Assembly: GCF_000373645.1 (NCBI RefSeq)
Contig: NZ_KB892013.1
Coordinates: forward strand, 350,722-414,721
DNA: 64,000 bases
Direction: 5' to 3'
Source of the DNA: Streptomyces sp. ATexAB-D23
GTDB lineage: Bacteria; Actinomycetota; Actinomycetes; Streptomycetales; Streptomycetaceae
Part shown: piece after piece, positions 7,890 through 16,666 of the stretch
Position numbering within the stretch: position 1 is the stretch's first letter
Layout of the letters: each line of letters begins with the position of its first letter
Position numbers and translations under genes: made by a program
Notes under the pieces: generated by a model
Databases searched by the model: none
What the model was told of the DNA's origin: nothing
What the model saw: the letters and a program-made list of their open reading frames with translations, nothing else

Positions 7890-9146
7890 GTGAGACACGT
7901 ACCGTTCTTCCGCTGGGTCCTGACGCTCGGCGTGCTGCTCATCGCCTGCTCGGCGGCCGTCTACGCGGCCGTGCCGGAGATGCCGGAACTCCGCCAGATC
8001 GATCTGACCGTGCTGCGGGAGGAGCCGGACGGGGCGTGCACCGTCCGGTGGACGGACCCCTTCGACCACAGCGAGCACGAGGCGGCCCACCAGTGCGACG
8101 CCCGACGGGCCGACAGCCTCAAGGCGCCGTACTACGACCCGGAGACCGGGCACGGATGGGAGAGCGGCTTCGTGGTCGCCGAGGGCTCGGCCAGGGGCCG
8201 GCTGTACACGCTGGGCCAGGACGACGAGACCATCGACGACCGGATCGATCTGTCCGACACGCTGCTGATCACCGGTCTGCTGCTGACCACCGCCGGCCTC
8301 GTCGGCGGGAACATCCGCGCGGCGGCCCGGCTGAGCGGTGTCCGGCCGGACGTCGTCCGCCGTGCCTGGCAACTGGCCTACGGCGCCGCCGCGGTGGAGG
8401 AGGACCACACCCGCGCCGTCGAAGCGGTCCGTGCGGCATGGGCCCCGCTCCAGCGGGAGCGCGTACAGGAGGAGATGGGCCGCATCCCCGTGAAGTCGCT
8501 GCGCAACGACGCCAAGCAGGGCTTCCGGACGGAGGAGTGGGAGAAGGCCGGTATCCACACCGCGCGCGACGTGCTCGACGCGGGCGTCTGGAAGCTGGGA
8601 CAGCTGCCGGACGTCGGCCGGCGCACGGCGGAGCAGGCGGTCGCCGCGGCACGGCACCTGGCCGACGGGGCGGGCCAGGACGTACTGGTGCGCCTCTCGG
8701 CCGAAGACCGGTCCGACCCCCGGACCACCTCGCTGGTCACCGCCCTGCGCGTCCTGGTGGAGGCCGGCCCCCGGGGAAAGGAGGCCGCGGAAACCGCCCG
8801 CGAGCTGGCCGAGCGCCTGGAACCCCTGCTGGCGGACGCCGACGCCGCCTCGACCCGATCCGGCATGTTCCGGGCCGGTCCGGAGCGCCGCGGCCGGGCC
8901 CGAGCCGCCGTGGCCGGACTCCGCCGCATCCTGGCGGAGGCGGAGCAGGACGCCCTCGTCCCGCGGTTCGGACAGACCTCCGTCGACCTGCTGCGTGGAC
9001 CTGACAACGAACTGGACGCGCTCGCCGCGTGGACGGACTTCGAGCGCCGTCCGGGGGACTACTACCGGGTGCTCGCGGAGGTCACGGCAGCCGGCTCCGG
9101 ATGGCGGGCCCCCTCCCCCGGCGGCGGGCTGAGCGTGGAGGTGTAG
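7890..9146 (+). CDS. Membrane protein with a cytoplasmic helix-hairpin-helix motif, function unknown
   Basis: A 418-residue protein not matched to a named family. A first membrane helix lies at about residues 8-28 (FFRWVLTLGVLLIACSAAVYA). A short outside segment with two Cys (DGACTVRW, HQCDARRAD; possibly disulfide-bonded) leads to a second helix near 127-145 (LLITGLLLTTAGLVGG). The cytoplasmic remainder is helical. It includes GIHTARDVLDAGVWKLGQL then PDVGRRTAEQAVAAAR, which looks like a helix-hairpin-helix DNA-binding element. GTG at 7890 is preceded by a G-run inside the repeat cluster. The 3' end overlaps the convergent DNA methyltransferase gene by 85 bases. A link to DNA handling or defence is inference from the HhH motif and neighbour only. 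Confidence 0.75.
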   Translation: MRHVPFFRWVLTLGVLLIACSAAVYAAVPEMPELRQIDLTVLREEPDGACTVRWTDPFDHSEHEAAHQCDARRADSLKAPYYDPETGHGWESGFVVAEGSARGRLYTLGQDDETIDDRIDLSDTLLITGLLLTTAGLVGGNIRAAARLSGVRPDVVRRAWQLAYGAAAVEEDHTRAVEAVRAAWAPLQRERVQEEMGRIPVKSLRNDAKQGFRTEEWEKAGIHTARDVLDAGVWKLGQLPDVGRRTAEQAVAAARHLADGAGQDVLVRLSAEDRSDPRTTSLVTALRVLVEAGPRGKEAAETARELAERLEPLLADADAASTRSGMFRAGPERRGRARAAVAGLRRILAEAEQDALVPRFGQTSVDLLRGPDNELDALAAWTDFERRPGDYYRVLAEVTAAGSGWRAPSPGGGLSVEV

Positions 9147-12100
9147 GTACCGCCCTGCGGCAGGCCGGCGGCGGCCATGCGGTCGTACTCGGCCAGGATC
9201 AGGTCCTTCGTGCGGTACGTGCCGTACCGGGCCTCGTCCCTGCGCCGGACGACGGGGAAGGTGTCCAGGATGTGGCCGACGTCGTCGCGGGCGATCTCGT
9301 AGAGGTGGAAGAGGAGCGCGTCGAGTTCGGCGCGGATGTGGCGCCGGCGGGCCTCGTCCCAGCGGAAGGGTGCGCCGGTCTCGCCCAGGTCGGTGGCGAA
9401 GGGCCTCATGTCGTGTGCCGTGTAGGTGAGTTCGAGGACGCGCCGGGTCAGGAAGTCCGAGAAGCGGCGGACGGTTTCGGGCGGCAGTACGGGGAGCTGG
9501 CGGATGTAGAAGAAGTTGAGGTTGAGTCCGGCGACCTTCTGGCGGGTGACGAAGTCGTAGACGAAGGAGTTGAAGTGCGCCGCGAGGGCGGCGCTGTCCC
9601 GCGAGTTCCTGGTGCACAGCAGGAAGACGGAGTCGCCGATCGCCGAGGGCGGGAGGATCGCGGAGATCATGGTCCGCTGGTTGGTGGGGCTGCTGATGCG
9701 CAGGAAGGCGAGCCAGCCGGGCGGAGCGTCCCGCGGTGTCCCGGCGCTGTCCACCCAGCTGCCCGGCACGGCGAGACGGGATGCCGAGGCCCGGTCGGCG
9801 GCGCTCAGATAGGACGGCTGGTTCTGACGCTTCACGGCGGTCGCGCTCTTGACGACGTCGGCGGCGCGATGGTTGTAGGCGTCGACCATCTTCGCCTCGT
9901 ACAGCGGGAGCATGGACCGGTCGGCCCGCAGGAAGCGGTTGCCGCAGGGGTGCCAGCCGCCGGCCGTCAACTCCTCCCGGGTGCGGAAGAGATGGGAGTC
10001 GTTGGACATGTGGAACATCGTCCTGAACGTCACGCCCCACGGGTTACCGTCCGGATCGCCCTCCTTGATCAGGACGGGGACCCGGCCGTAGATGCCGAGG
10101 GTGATCTCGGCGTCGCGGCGGGAGCGGAAGACGGGGCAGGTGCCCGTGTTGGGGTTGAGGAGCGTGATCTCCTCGGGCGTGAGGGTGAACACCTTGCGTT
10201 CGTCGCGGAGTTCGGCCGGGTCGTGCAGGAAGAACGCGAACCTGGCGGCGGGTTCGCGCAGCGCCCGGCCGGTCACGGACAGGATGCTGAACTTGAACGA
10301 GCGGTGGACGTCGGGGAAGACGGGTGCGGCGTTCTCGAAGTCGTACAGGGCGGCGATCGACCCCTCGGTCACCAGGTCCCGGAAGAAGAACTGGGTCGTC
10401 GCGTCGGTCGCGATGCCCGTCGGCACGATGACACCCATGCGGCCGCGCGGTCCGGTCAGCGCCCGGCCCGTCTCGGCGAAGACGGCGTACGTGTTGATGT
10501 CGCCGCGCCCGGTCAGCGGATGGCGTCCGGCGCCGCGCAGGAAGTGGCTCTCGCCCTCCGCCCTGCGTTTGGCCACCTCGAACTCCGCGTGGAGGCCGGT
10601 GCCGTCCCCGTCCTCCTTCAGCGCGGCGATCAGGCGCTTGCGGGTGGCGGCGGTCTTCGCGGCGGCGATCTCCGCGTCACGCCTGGCGAAGAACTCCTGT
10701 TCCTGGAGCTTGATGCGCTCCCACGGCGGGTTGCCCAGGACGCAGGCGAATCCGCCGGCCCACCCCGTGGCCGCGTCGACGCCCTCGCCGGACCCTGGGA
10801 CGGTGAAGACCTCGGGGAACTCCAGGTGCCAGTGGAAGAACCGGTGCCGGCGCCGCAGGCGCACGATCTCCTCGTGGGTGGCCCGGGACACCGCGTCCGA
10901 TGCCGCGTCCCGGAGGCTGCGGAAGACCCCCTCGGTGACCGCCGGCGGGGCGCCGTCCGCCTTGCGCGCCATGAACGCGGCGCACCAGGCGTCGGCGACG
11001 TGCCGCGCGCGCACGTACCGCGCGGACCCGGCGAGGTCGCGGTAGGCGGCTTCCTGCCCGCGCACCTCGGCGAGGGTGTCCGAGGGGGCGTCGGCGATGG
11101 AGCGCAGGCCGGTGGCCAGCGCGGTGTTGGCGGCCCCCGCGGCGGTGTCCTCGTCGAACGGGCCGCTGTCACCCCGCCGCTCGGCCCGGTTCCGCCTCGC
11201 CAGCGCCCTGGCGTACTCCTTGTCGTCGCCGGCGAGCGGCCTGAACGCCGCGTCCGGGATACCGCCCCGCAGCAGGGCCGGGGTCGCCCCGATCAGCGCG
11301 TTGCCGTGCTTGACGTGCGCGTCCAGGAACCCCAGCGGCCTGCCCGGCTCCAGGGCCTCCAGCCACAACGACACCTTGGCCAGCTCGACAGCCATCGGGT
11401 TGAGGTCCACGCCGTAGACGCAGTGGGCGACGACTTCGTTGAGGGCGTGCCGGAGCGCGCCCGGTGTGGGTTCCGGGGTGTCCTCCCGGACCGCGGCGAC
11501 GCGTTTGGCGATCCGCCGGGCCGCCGCGACGAGGAAGTGGCCGGAACCGCAGGCCGGGTCGCAGACCGTGAGGGCGAGCAGCTCGCGGACGACGGTGCCG
11601 GGCGCTCCGGTGGCGCCCGCCGCCGCCCGCTCGCCGCGGTCGACGGCGGCGTCCAGGACCGGGTCGAGCGCGGAGTCGAGGAGGCATTCGACGAGCGAGG
11701 AGGGGGTGTAGTAGGAGCCGGTCGTCTTACGGGTGTTGCCGGGCAGCTCGACCAGTTCGAAGGCGCGGCCGGCCGGGGCGAGCCGGGGGACGAGTTCGAG
11801 CAGGGACTCGTAGACGGAGCCCAGTTCCTCGGCACCCAGGTGGCGGTAGTCGACCGTACGCGGACGGCCCGAGCCCGGGTCCCGGACCTGGGAGAGGTGG
11901 CGCACGGCCGTCAGCAGGTGCTCGTCGGAGAGGGACAGTCCGCGCAGCGGGGCGTCGGTCTCCGTCGCGTCGAAGATGCCGCCGAGGCCGGGCAGGCCCA
12001 GTTCGGGGCGGCCGTTCTCGTCGCCGAGGGCGTCCAGGACGACGCGCAGCGACTCGTACAGGCCGCCGTCCCCGGTGCCGCCGGGCTCGCGGGCGTGGGC

Positions 12101-13093
12101 GCGCAGCCGGGCGGAGGAGAAGTACGCCTCGTAGCGGGATCGGGCCGGGGCGCCCGCCGCCGGGGACAGCAGGGCGTCGCGGTCCTCGGCGACGAACACG
12201 AAGAGCAGGCGGTAGACGAGGCGCAGGAGGGCGTTGTGCAGGGCGTCGGCGTCGGTGCTCGCGCGCAGGGCCGCGTTGGCGGGGTGGCGCAGGAAGCCGG
12301 TGCCCAGGGTGGTGAGGGCAGCCCGGACGCCCTTGCAGAGCTGATCCAGGGTCCGGGTGCCGGAGGCGATGGCCTCGGTGCGCCACGTCTCCAGCAGGCA
12401 GGTGGACGGCGCGGCTCCCGGCTCCACCGCGAAGCGGGAGGCGTGCAACAGCCGGTACAGCAGGGCGAAGTCGCTGAACAGCTCCCCGTCGAAGATCGCC
12501 TCCAGGTCGAATTCGAGGTGGGCCGCGGTGGCCCGGGGGCCGGAGGACCGGAGCAGGCGCACCCGGCGGCCGTTGGTGAGGACACCCCAGAGGTGGGCCT
12601 CTGTGCGGTTGAGACATTCCTGGAGCAGGGAGTGGGGCGGGGCCTGCCCGGCGCGGCGCGTGTCGAGACCGTGGTCCCAGGCCGTCTGGTGGATCACGAC
12701 GTGGTGCCAGCGGTGCGAGACGGGAAAGGTCTTCGCCGGGCCGGAGTCGGACGCGATGCCCGCCGGGCCGATGGCCGTGAGCGGGCCGTAGCCGAGTGCG
12801 TGCCAGAGCGCGGCCGGCCAGTCGCCGCTCGCGCGGCCGGCCGGTGGAGGCGAGGCGGCGGCCCCGGGGGCCTGCGGCAGACGCGCGCGCAGTTCGCGCC
12901 AGAGGGGCTTCAGGTGCTCCCAGCTCCGTCCGGCCTCCTCCCGCACCGCGCGTGGGGTGGCCGGACCGTGGTCCTCGGGCCGGCAGCCGGTGACGTCCTC
13001 GCCCTCGGCGATCCGGACCAGCAGGTCGCCCGGCAGGAGCGCACCGGCTGTCCTGACGGCGGCGAAGACCTGGTTCGAGGGGATGGCGGACAT
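9062..13093 (-). CDS. Eco57I-like DNA adenine methyltransferase, defence-type, orphan
   Basis: A 1343-residue protein with N6-adenine methyltransferase motifs: SAM-binding DPACGSGHFLVAA (from about residue 512) and catalytic NPPW (about 788). TTGSYYTPSSLVECLL just before motif I is typical of type IIG, PglX and DrmMI-like enzymes. The N-terminal 400 residues include LLQECLNRTEAHLWGVLTNGR, seen in large methylase-plus-nuclease or defence proteins, but no PD-(D/E)xK signature can be named with confidence. The C-terminal part after 950 probably recognises DNA. No helicase, specificity subunit, PglZ, DrmA/B or separate nuclease lies nearby, so it is either self-contained (type IIG) or a stand-alone methylase. 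The start at 13093 is the best-supported methionine; its ribosome site is weak. Confidence 0.88.
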   Translation of the reverse strand: MSAIPSNQVFAAVRTAGALLPGDLLVRIAEGEDVTGCRPEDHGPATPRAVREEAGRSWEHLKPLWRELRARLPQAPGAAASPPPAGRASGDWPAALWHALGYGPLTAIGPAGIASDSGPAKTFPVSHRWHHVVIHQTAWDHGLDTRRAGQAPPHSLLQECLNRTEAHLWGVLTNGRRVRLLRSSGPRATAAHLEFDLEAIFDGELFSDFALLYRLLHASRFAVEPGAAPSTCLLETWRTEAIASGTRTLDQLCKGVRAALTTLGTGFLRHPANAALRASTDADALHNALLRLVYRLLFVFVAEDRDALLSPAAGAPARSRYEAYFSSARLRAHAREPGGTGDGGLYESLRVVLDALGDENGRPELGLPGLGGIFDATETDAPLRGLSLSDEHLLTAVRHLSQVRDPGSGRPRTVDYRHLGAEELGSVYESLLELVPRLAPAGRAFELVELPGNTRKTTGSYYTPSSLVECLLDSALDPVLDAAVDRGERAAAGATGAPGTVVRELLALTVCDPACGSGHFLVAAARRIAKRVAAVREDTPEPTPGALRHALNEVVAHCVYGVDLNPMAVELAKVSLWLEALEPGRPLGFLDAHVKHGNALIGATPALLRGGIPDAAFRPLAGDDKEYARALARRNRAERRGDSGPFDEDTAAGAANTALATGLRSIADAPSDTLAEVRGQEAAYRDLAGSARYVRARHVADAWCAAFMARKADGAPPAVTEGVFRSLRDAASDAVSRATHEEIVRLRRRHRFFHWHLEFPEVFTVPGSGEGVDAATGWAGGFACVLGNPPWERIKLQEQEFFARRDAEIAAAKTAATRKRLIAALKEDGDGTGLHAEFEVAKRRAEGESHFLRGAGRHPLTGRGDINTYAVFAETGRALTGPRGRMGVIVPTGIATDATTQFFFRDLVTEGSIAALYDFENAAPVFPDVHRSFKFSILSVTGRALREPAARFAFFLHDPAELRDERKVFTLTPEEITLLNPNTGTCPVFRSRRDAEITLGIYGRVPVLIKEGDPDGNPWGVTFRTMFHMSNDSHLFRTREELTAGGWHPCGNRFLRADRSMLPLYEAKMVDAYNHRAADVVKSATAVKRQNQPSYLSAADRASASRLAVPGSWVDSAGTPRDAPPGWLAFLRISSPTNQRTMISAILPPSAIGDSVFLLCTRNSRDSAALAAHFNSFVYDFVTRQKVAGLNLNFFYIRQLPVLPPETVRRFSDFLTRRVLELTYTAHDMRPFATDLGETGAPFRWDEARRRHIRAELDALLFHLYEIARDDVGHILDTFPVVRRRDEARYGTYRTKDLILAEYDRMAAAGLPQGGTYTSTLSPPPGEGARHPEPAAVTSASTR

Positions 13094-13304
13094 CGGACGG
13101 ACTCTACGTGGTCGCCGCGCGGGTCGCCGCCTCGGACGGGTGGCCCGCCCATCGCCCCGGCCGGCCGCGCCGGTGTTTGGCCATCCTGGCCACCGTTCCA
13201 GGTGATCACGGTGGCCGTCCGCCACCGGTACGGGCCGCGCGCCCGTCGAGGGGGGAGTCACGTGCGGGGTGGCGCGGGCCGGGGGTCCAGGAGGCTCCTC
13301 CCTC

Positions 13305-13310
13305 TACGAT
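13305..13310 (+). promoter_or_regulatory. -10 element of a probable leaderless response-regulator mRNA
   Basis: TACGAT at 13305-13310 lies seven bases before the GTG at 13318, and there is no ribosome-binding site at normal spacing. Transcription would start at or next to the start codon. No clear -35 is seen. Confidence 0.5.
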
Positions 13311-13317
13311 CGAGCGT

Positions 13318-14046
13318 GTGTGCGCAAATGTGATCGTCGCCGAAGACGACGAGAATCAGGCCGAACTCCTCCGCCGCTACCTCGAACGGGAGGGCCACCG
13401 CGTGACCGTCGCGCCCGACGGACTCGCGGCTCTCGACGCGGTCCGGCACGGGGAACCCGACCTGCTGCTGCTCGACGTGATGATGCCCCGGGCCGACGGC
13501 CTCGACGTCGTACGGGTACTGCGCGCCGAGCAGCGGGAGTTGCCGGTCCTGATGCTCACGGCCCGCACCACGGAGGACGATCTGCTGCTCGGCCTCGACC
13601 TGGGCGCCGACGACTACGTGACCAAGCCGTACAGCCCGCGTGAGCTGATGGCCCGGGTGCGTACGCTGCTGCGCCGCAACCGGCGGGGAGCGGGCGGCGA
13701 ACCCGGCGACGCGGGCGTGCTGACGGTGGGGGCGCTGGTGGTCGACCCGGCCCGGCACGTGGTGTCGGTCCAGGGGCGGGCCGTGGAGTGCACCCCTGGC
13801 GAGTTCCGGATTCTCTCCGCGCTCGCGGCCGAGCCGGACCGGGTGTTCTCCCGGCAGCAACTCCTCGCCGAACTCCACGGATTCGACCGCTACATCAGCG
13901 ACCGCACGGTGGACGTGCACGTGATGAACCTGCGCAAGAAGATCGAACCGGCCCCGCGCAGACCGGTGCGGCTGCTCACCGTCTTCGGTGTCGGCTACAA
14001 GCTGACGGACCCGGCGAAGGCGGCGACCCGTGCGGCGTCCTCGTAG
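13318..14046 (+). CDS. OmpR/PhoB-family response regulator
   Basis: A 242-residue regulator with a receiver domain (acidic pocket EDD at 9-11, phospho-acceptor Asp near 53 in LLLLDVMMP, Lys near 103 in VTKPYSP). A winged-helix DNA-binding domain follows from about residue 140 (CTPGEFRILSALAAEPDRVFSRQQLL, then RTVDVHVMNLRKKIE). GTG at 13318 is chosen because a TACGAT -10 element sits seven bases upstream; another GTG at 13330 is possible. It overlaps the next gene, its cognate histidine kinase, by 17 bases. Targets probably include the cell-surface genes downstream (inference). Confidence 0.94.
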   Translation: MCANVIVAEDDENQAELLRRYLEREGHRVTVAPDGLAALDAVRHGEPDLLLLDVMMPRADGLDVVRVLRAEQRELPVLMLTARTTEDDLLLGLDLGADDYVTKPYSPRELMARVRTLLRRNRRGAGGEPGDAGVLTVGALVVDPARHVVSVQGRAVECTPGEFRILSALAAEPDRVFSRQQLLAELHGFDRYISDRTVDVHVMNLRKKIEPAPRRPVRLLTVFGVGYKLTDPAKAATRAASS

Positions 14047-16117
14047 CGCGCGGCGCCCCGGGTCGGCCGCCCCCCGGGCGCAGGTCCCGTTGCGCAAGAG
14101 CCTGTTCGCCCGGCTGCTGGCGGTCTCGGCGCTGGTCGCCGCCTGTTCGGTGGCGGCGACCGCCTGGCTCGCCGTGCAGACGACGTCCGGCGCGATCCGC
14201 CAGGAGCAGGGCCAGAACCTCACCGCCGACGCCCGGATCTACCAGCGCCTGCTCGGCTACGCGGCGGCCCACCCCACCTGGGACGGTGTGGAGGAGACCG
14301 TGCGGGAGCTGGCCGAGCAGTCCGGCCGGCGGATCGCGCTGACGACGCAGGGGCGCGCCCCGCTCGCCGACTCGGCGGCGCCCGAGCCCGCGACCGCGCT
14401 TCCGGCGCAGGCGTCGGCCGTCGTGGACCCTCTGGCGGTGGACACGGCGCTGTCGGCGGAGAGCGCCGGCGGGTCCGGGACCACCACCGACCGGGTCGAC
14501 CCGCGGGCGGTCGGGCCCTTCCGGCTGCCGGCGTCGGAGCGTACCCGGCTGCGGAAGGCCGCCGACCGGAGCGTGGCCTGCCTCAGCGGCTTCGGGATCG
14601 CCTCGGACGTGGTCGCCGGCGCGAGCGGGCGGCCTCTGATCCAGGTGGTCGGCGGCAACGACCCGGAGCGCCTCCGAGGCACCCGCTGCGCCGTCGACGC
14701 GCTGGACACCCCGACCGCCACCGAGGAGAAGGCGCTGAAGGCGCTGAACCAGCTGGCCGACGCCTGTCTGAAGCGCCAGGGCCGCGAGGGCGTCCAGCTG
14801 AAGCTGGGTTTGTCGTGGGGTCAGGCGGCCGATCCGGTGCCCGCGGAGGCGGTGCCGATGCCCGCGGAGGGGTACCCCTCCCTGCCGCCGACCGCCGAGC
14901 CGAGCGTCGCACCGAGTTCCGCGCCCGAGCCCGGGGTCCGTGAGGAGCGGACCGCGATGCCGGGCGTCACGCCGAGCCCCGGCTACCAGCAGACGGCCGG
15001 CAACAGCGAGGACGACCGGGCCATCGCCTCGTGCGTGGGCACCGCCCGCCGTGAACAGCTCAGCTCGTACGTCGCCTCGCCCGCGCTGCTGTTCATCGGC
15101 GACACGGGCGGCGCCACCGTGCCCGGCTTCGACCTCTCCCCGGCGAACACCGCCCGGATCGCGGGCGCAGCGGCCCTCGTGCTGGCCCTCACCGTCGGCG
15201 CCTCCGTGCTCGTCGGAGCCCGGCTCGTACGCCCCCTGCGCGCCCTGACCGGTGCCGCCCAGCGCATGCGGGACGGGGAGGACACCGCGCCCGTCGTGGT
15301 CGCCGCCGACAACGAGATCGGGCGGCTCGCCGCCGCCTTCAACGACATGTCCGCCCACCGTGCCCGGCTCGAAGCCCAGCGCAAGGCCATGGTCAGCGAT
15401 GTCGCCCACGAGCTGCGCACCCCGCTCAGCAACATCCGGGGGTGGCTGGAGGCGGCGCAGGACGGGGTCGCCGAGCCCGACCCGGCGTTCATCGCCTTCC
15501 TGCACGACGAGGCGGTGCAGCTCCAGCACATCATCGACGACCTCCAGGACCTGGCGCAGGCCGACGCCGACGCGCTGCGGCTGCATCCCGAGCCCGTGCG
15601 GATCGAGGAGCTGCTCGGCCAGGTCGCCGCCGCGCACCAGGCCCGTGCCGACACGGCGGGCGTCGTGCTGAGCGTCCAGGCCCCGCCGCCCGGCCGCCCG
15701 CCGCCCGCTCTGACGGCCGACCCGGTCCGGCTGCGCCAGGCCGTCGGCAACCTCGTGTCGAACGCGGTCCGGCACACTCCGGCGGGCGGGGAGGTCACGC
15801 TGCGGCCGTACGGCTCCGACGAGGGGGACGCGGTGCTGGTGGACGTGGCCGACACCGGCAGCGGCATTCGGGCCGACGACCTGGCGCATGTCTTCGACCG
15901 GTTCTGGCGCGGCGAGAAGTCCCGCAACCGCCGCACGGGCGGCAGCGGGCTGGGTCTGGCGATCGTGCGCAAGCTCGTGGAGGCGCACGGCGGGACGGCC
16001 ACCGCGGCGAGCGTCCCGGGGCAGGGGTCGGTGTTCACGCTCCGGCTTCCCGCGGACGGCAACTCCCCGGCGGGGCAAGGGTCCGGCGACCCTGATGCGA
16101 TGACCACAACGATCTGA
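14030..16117 (+). CDS. Sensor histidine kinase with large extracytoplasmic sensor
   Basis: A 695-residue membrane kinase. The first membrane helix is near 25-47. A sensor of about 320 residues outside the cell includes four or more Cys and a Pro-rich stretch around 280-320. The second helix is near 378-400 (ARIAGAAALVLALTVGASVLVG). A HAMP domain follows, then the H box SDVAHELRTPLSN with His460, the N box GNLVSNAVRH and G boxes DTGSGI and GGSGLGLAI. It would phosphorylate the upstream regulator, with which it is coupled by overlap (GTG 14030). The sensor is longer than in BaeS-type kinases and its signal is unknown. The following surface-protein and sortase genes suggest a wall or envelope signal. 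Confidence 0.94.
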   Translation: MRRPRSARRPGSAAPRAQVPLRKSLFARLLAVSALVAACSVAATAWLAVQTTSGAIRQEQGQNLTADARIYQRLLGYAAAHPTWDGVEETVRELAEQSGRRIALTTQGRAPLADSAAPEPATALPAQASAVVDPLAVDTALSAESAGGSGTTTDRVDPRAVGPFRLPASERTRLRKAADRSVACLSGFGIASDVVAGASGRPLIQVVGGNDPERLRGTRCAVDALDTPTATEEKALKALNQLADACLKRQGREGVQLKLGLSWGQAADPVPAEAVPMPAEGYPSLPPTAEPSVAPSSAPEPGVREERTAMPGVTPSPGYQQTAGNSEDDRAIASCVGTARREQLSSYVASPALLFIGDTGGATVPGFDLSPANTARIAGAAALVLALTVGASVLVGARLVRPLRALTGAAQRMRDGEDTAPVVVAADNEIGRLAAAFNDMSAHRARLEAQRKAMVSDVAHELRTPLSNIRGWLEAAQDGVAEPDPAFIAFLHDEAVQLQHIIDDLQDLAQADADALRLHPEPVRIEELLGQVAAAHQARADTAGVVLSVQAPPPGRPPPALTADPVRLRQAVGNLVSNAVRHTPAGGEVTLRPYGSDEGDAVLVDVADTGSGIRADDLAHVFDRFWRGEKSRNRRTGGSGLGLAIVRKLVEAHGGTATAASVPGQGSVFTLRLPADGNSPAGQGSGDPDAMTTTI

Positions 16118-16221
16118 CAGCTTCCTCACATGTGGGCGCGAGCCTGTCCGTACGCCTCGCGCCGCGGTGCGCACCCGCACCGCGGCCGCTCCTGAGGCCG
16201 ATCCGGAATGGAGCTTCGCCC

Positions 16222-16578
16222 ATGCCCCTGCGCACGTCCCTGCGTACCGCCCTCCTCGCCGCCGTCGTGGCCGGCGCGGTGTGCGTACCGGCCACGTCGG
16301 CCTTCGCCGACTCCGCCACCCCCTCGCCCGCGCGGACCCAGTCCCCGGCGGAGCCGTCCGCCGAGCCGTCCGTCGAGCCCTCGGCCGAGCCGACCGAAGC
16401 GCCTTCGCCCATGCCCTCCGAGGCGCCGCGCGGCGGTGTCGCGGCCGGTGAGCAGCCGGCCGGCACCTCGGGCGGCCACACCGGCGCCATGACGGGCTCC
16501 GCCGCCGCGGCCGCGCTGCTCGTCGCGGGCGCCGGCACGGTCGTCCTGCGCCGCCGCACCGCCCGCCGCGACGGCTGA
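16222..16578 (+). CDS. Small secreted, Pro/Glu/Ser-rich surface protein
   Basis: A 118-residue protein with a Sec signal peptide (basic start MPLRTSLRTALLAAVV, Ala-rich cleavage near 30). Next comes a low-complexity spacer of repeated SAEPS-like units (about 32-68), then a C-terminal hydrophobic helix and a basic tail RRRTARRDG. The layout of signal, stalk, helix and positive tail resembles sortase-anchored proteins, but no clear LPxTG/LAxTG is present before the helix (nearby residues are GTSGGHTGAMTG). It may be a membrane-anchored stalk instead. The next gene is a class F sortase, so a substrate relation is possible. GGAG lies eight bases before the ATG. Confidence 0.82.
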   Translation: MPLRTSLRTALLAAVVAGAVCVPATSAFADSATPSPARTQSPAEPSAEPSVEPSAEPTEAPSPMPSEAPRGGVAAGEQPAGTSGGHTGAMTGSAAAAALLVAGAGTVVLRRRTARRDG

Positions 16579-16600
16579 CCCGTCCCGCAGCCGATGAGCA

Positions 16601-16638
16601 GGCAGTGGCGCCGCCCTTCCCCGGGCGGCGCCACTGCC
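16601..16638 (+). terminator. Strong hairpin between surface protein and sortase genes
   Basis: A perfect 16-bp stem (GGCAGTGGCGCCGCCC at 16601-16616, complement at 16623-16638) with a six-base loop. It lies 22 bases after one stop and 29 before the next ATG. It may end transcription or lower sortase expression relative to the upstream gene. Confidence 0.65.
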
Positions 16639-16666
16639 GTACGTACGACCCCTGGAGCCCGTTCCG

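Noticed and set aside
7890..13093. A DISARM or BREX island
   Set aside because: Only a methyltransferase is present; helicase, DrmA/B/C, PglZ and BrxC-like genes are absent on both sides.
9029..13333. 1434-codon plus-strand frame opposite the DNA methyltransferase
   Set aside because: No domains or credible start; the minus frame holds all methyltransferase motifs.
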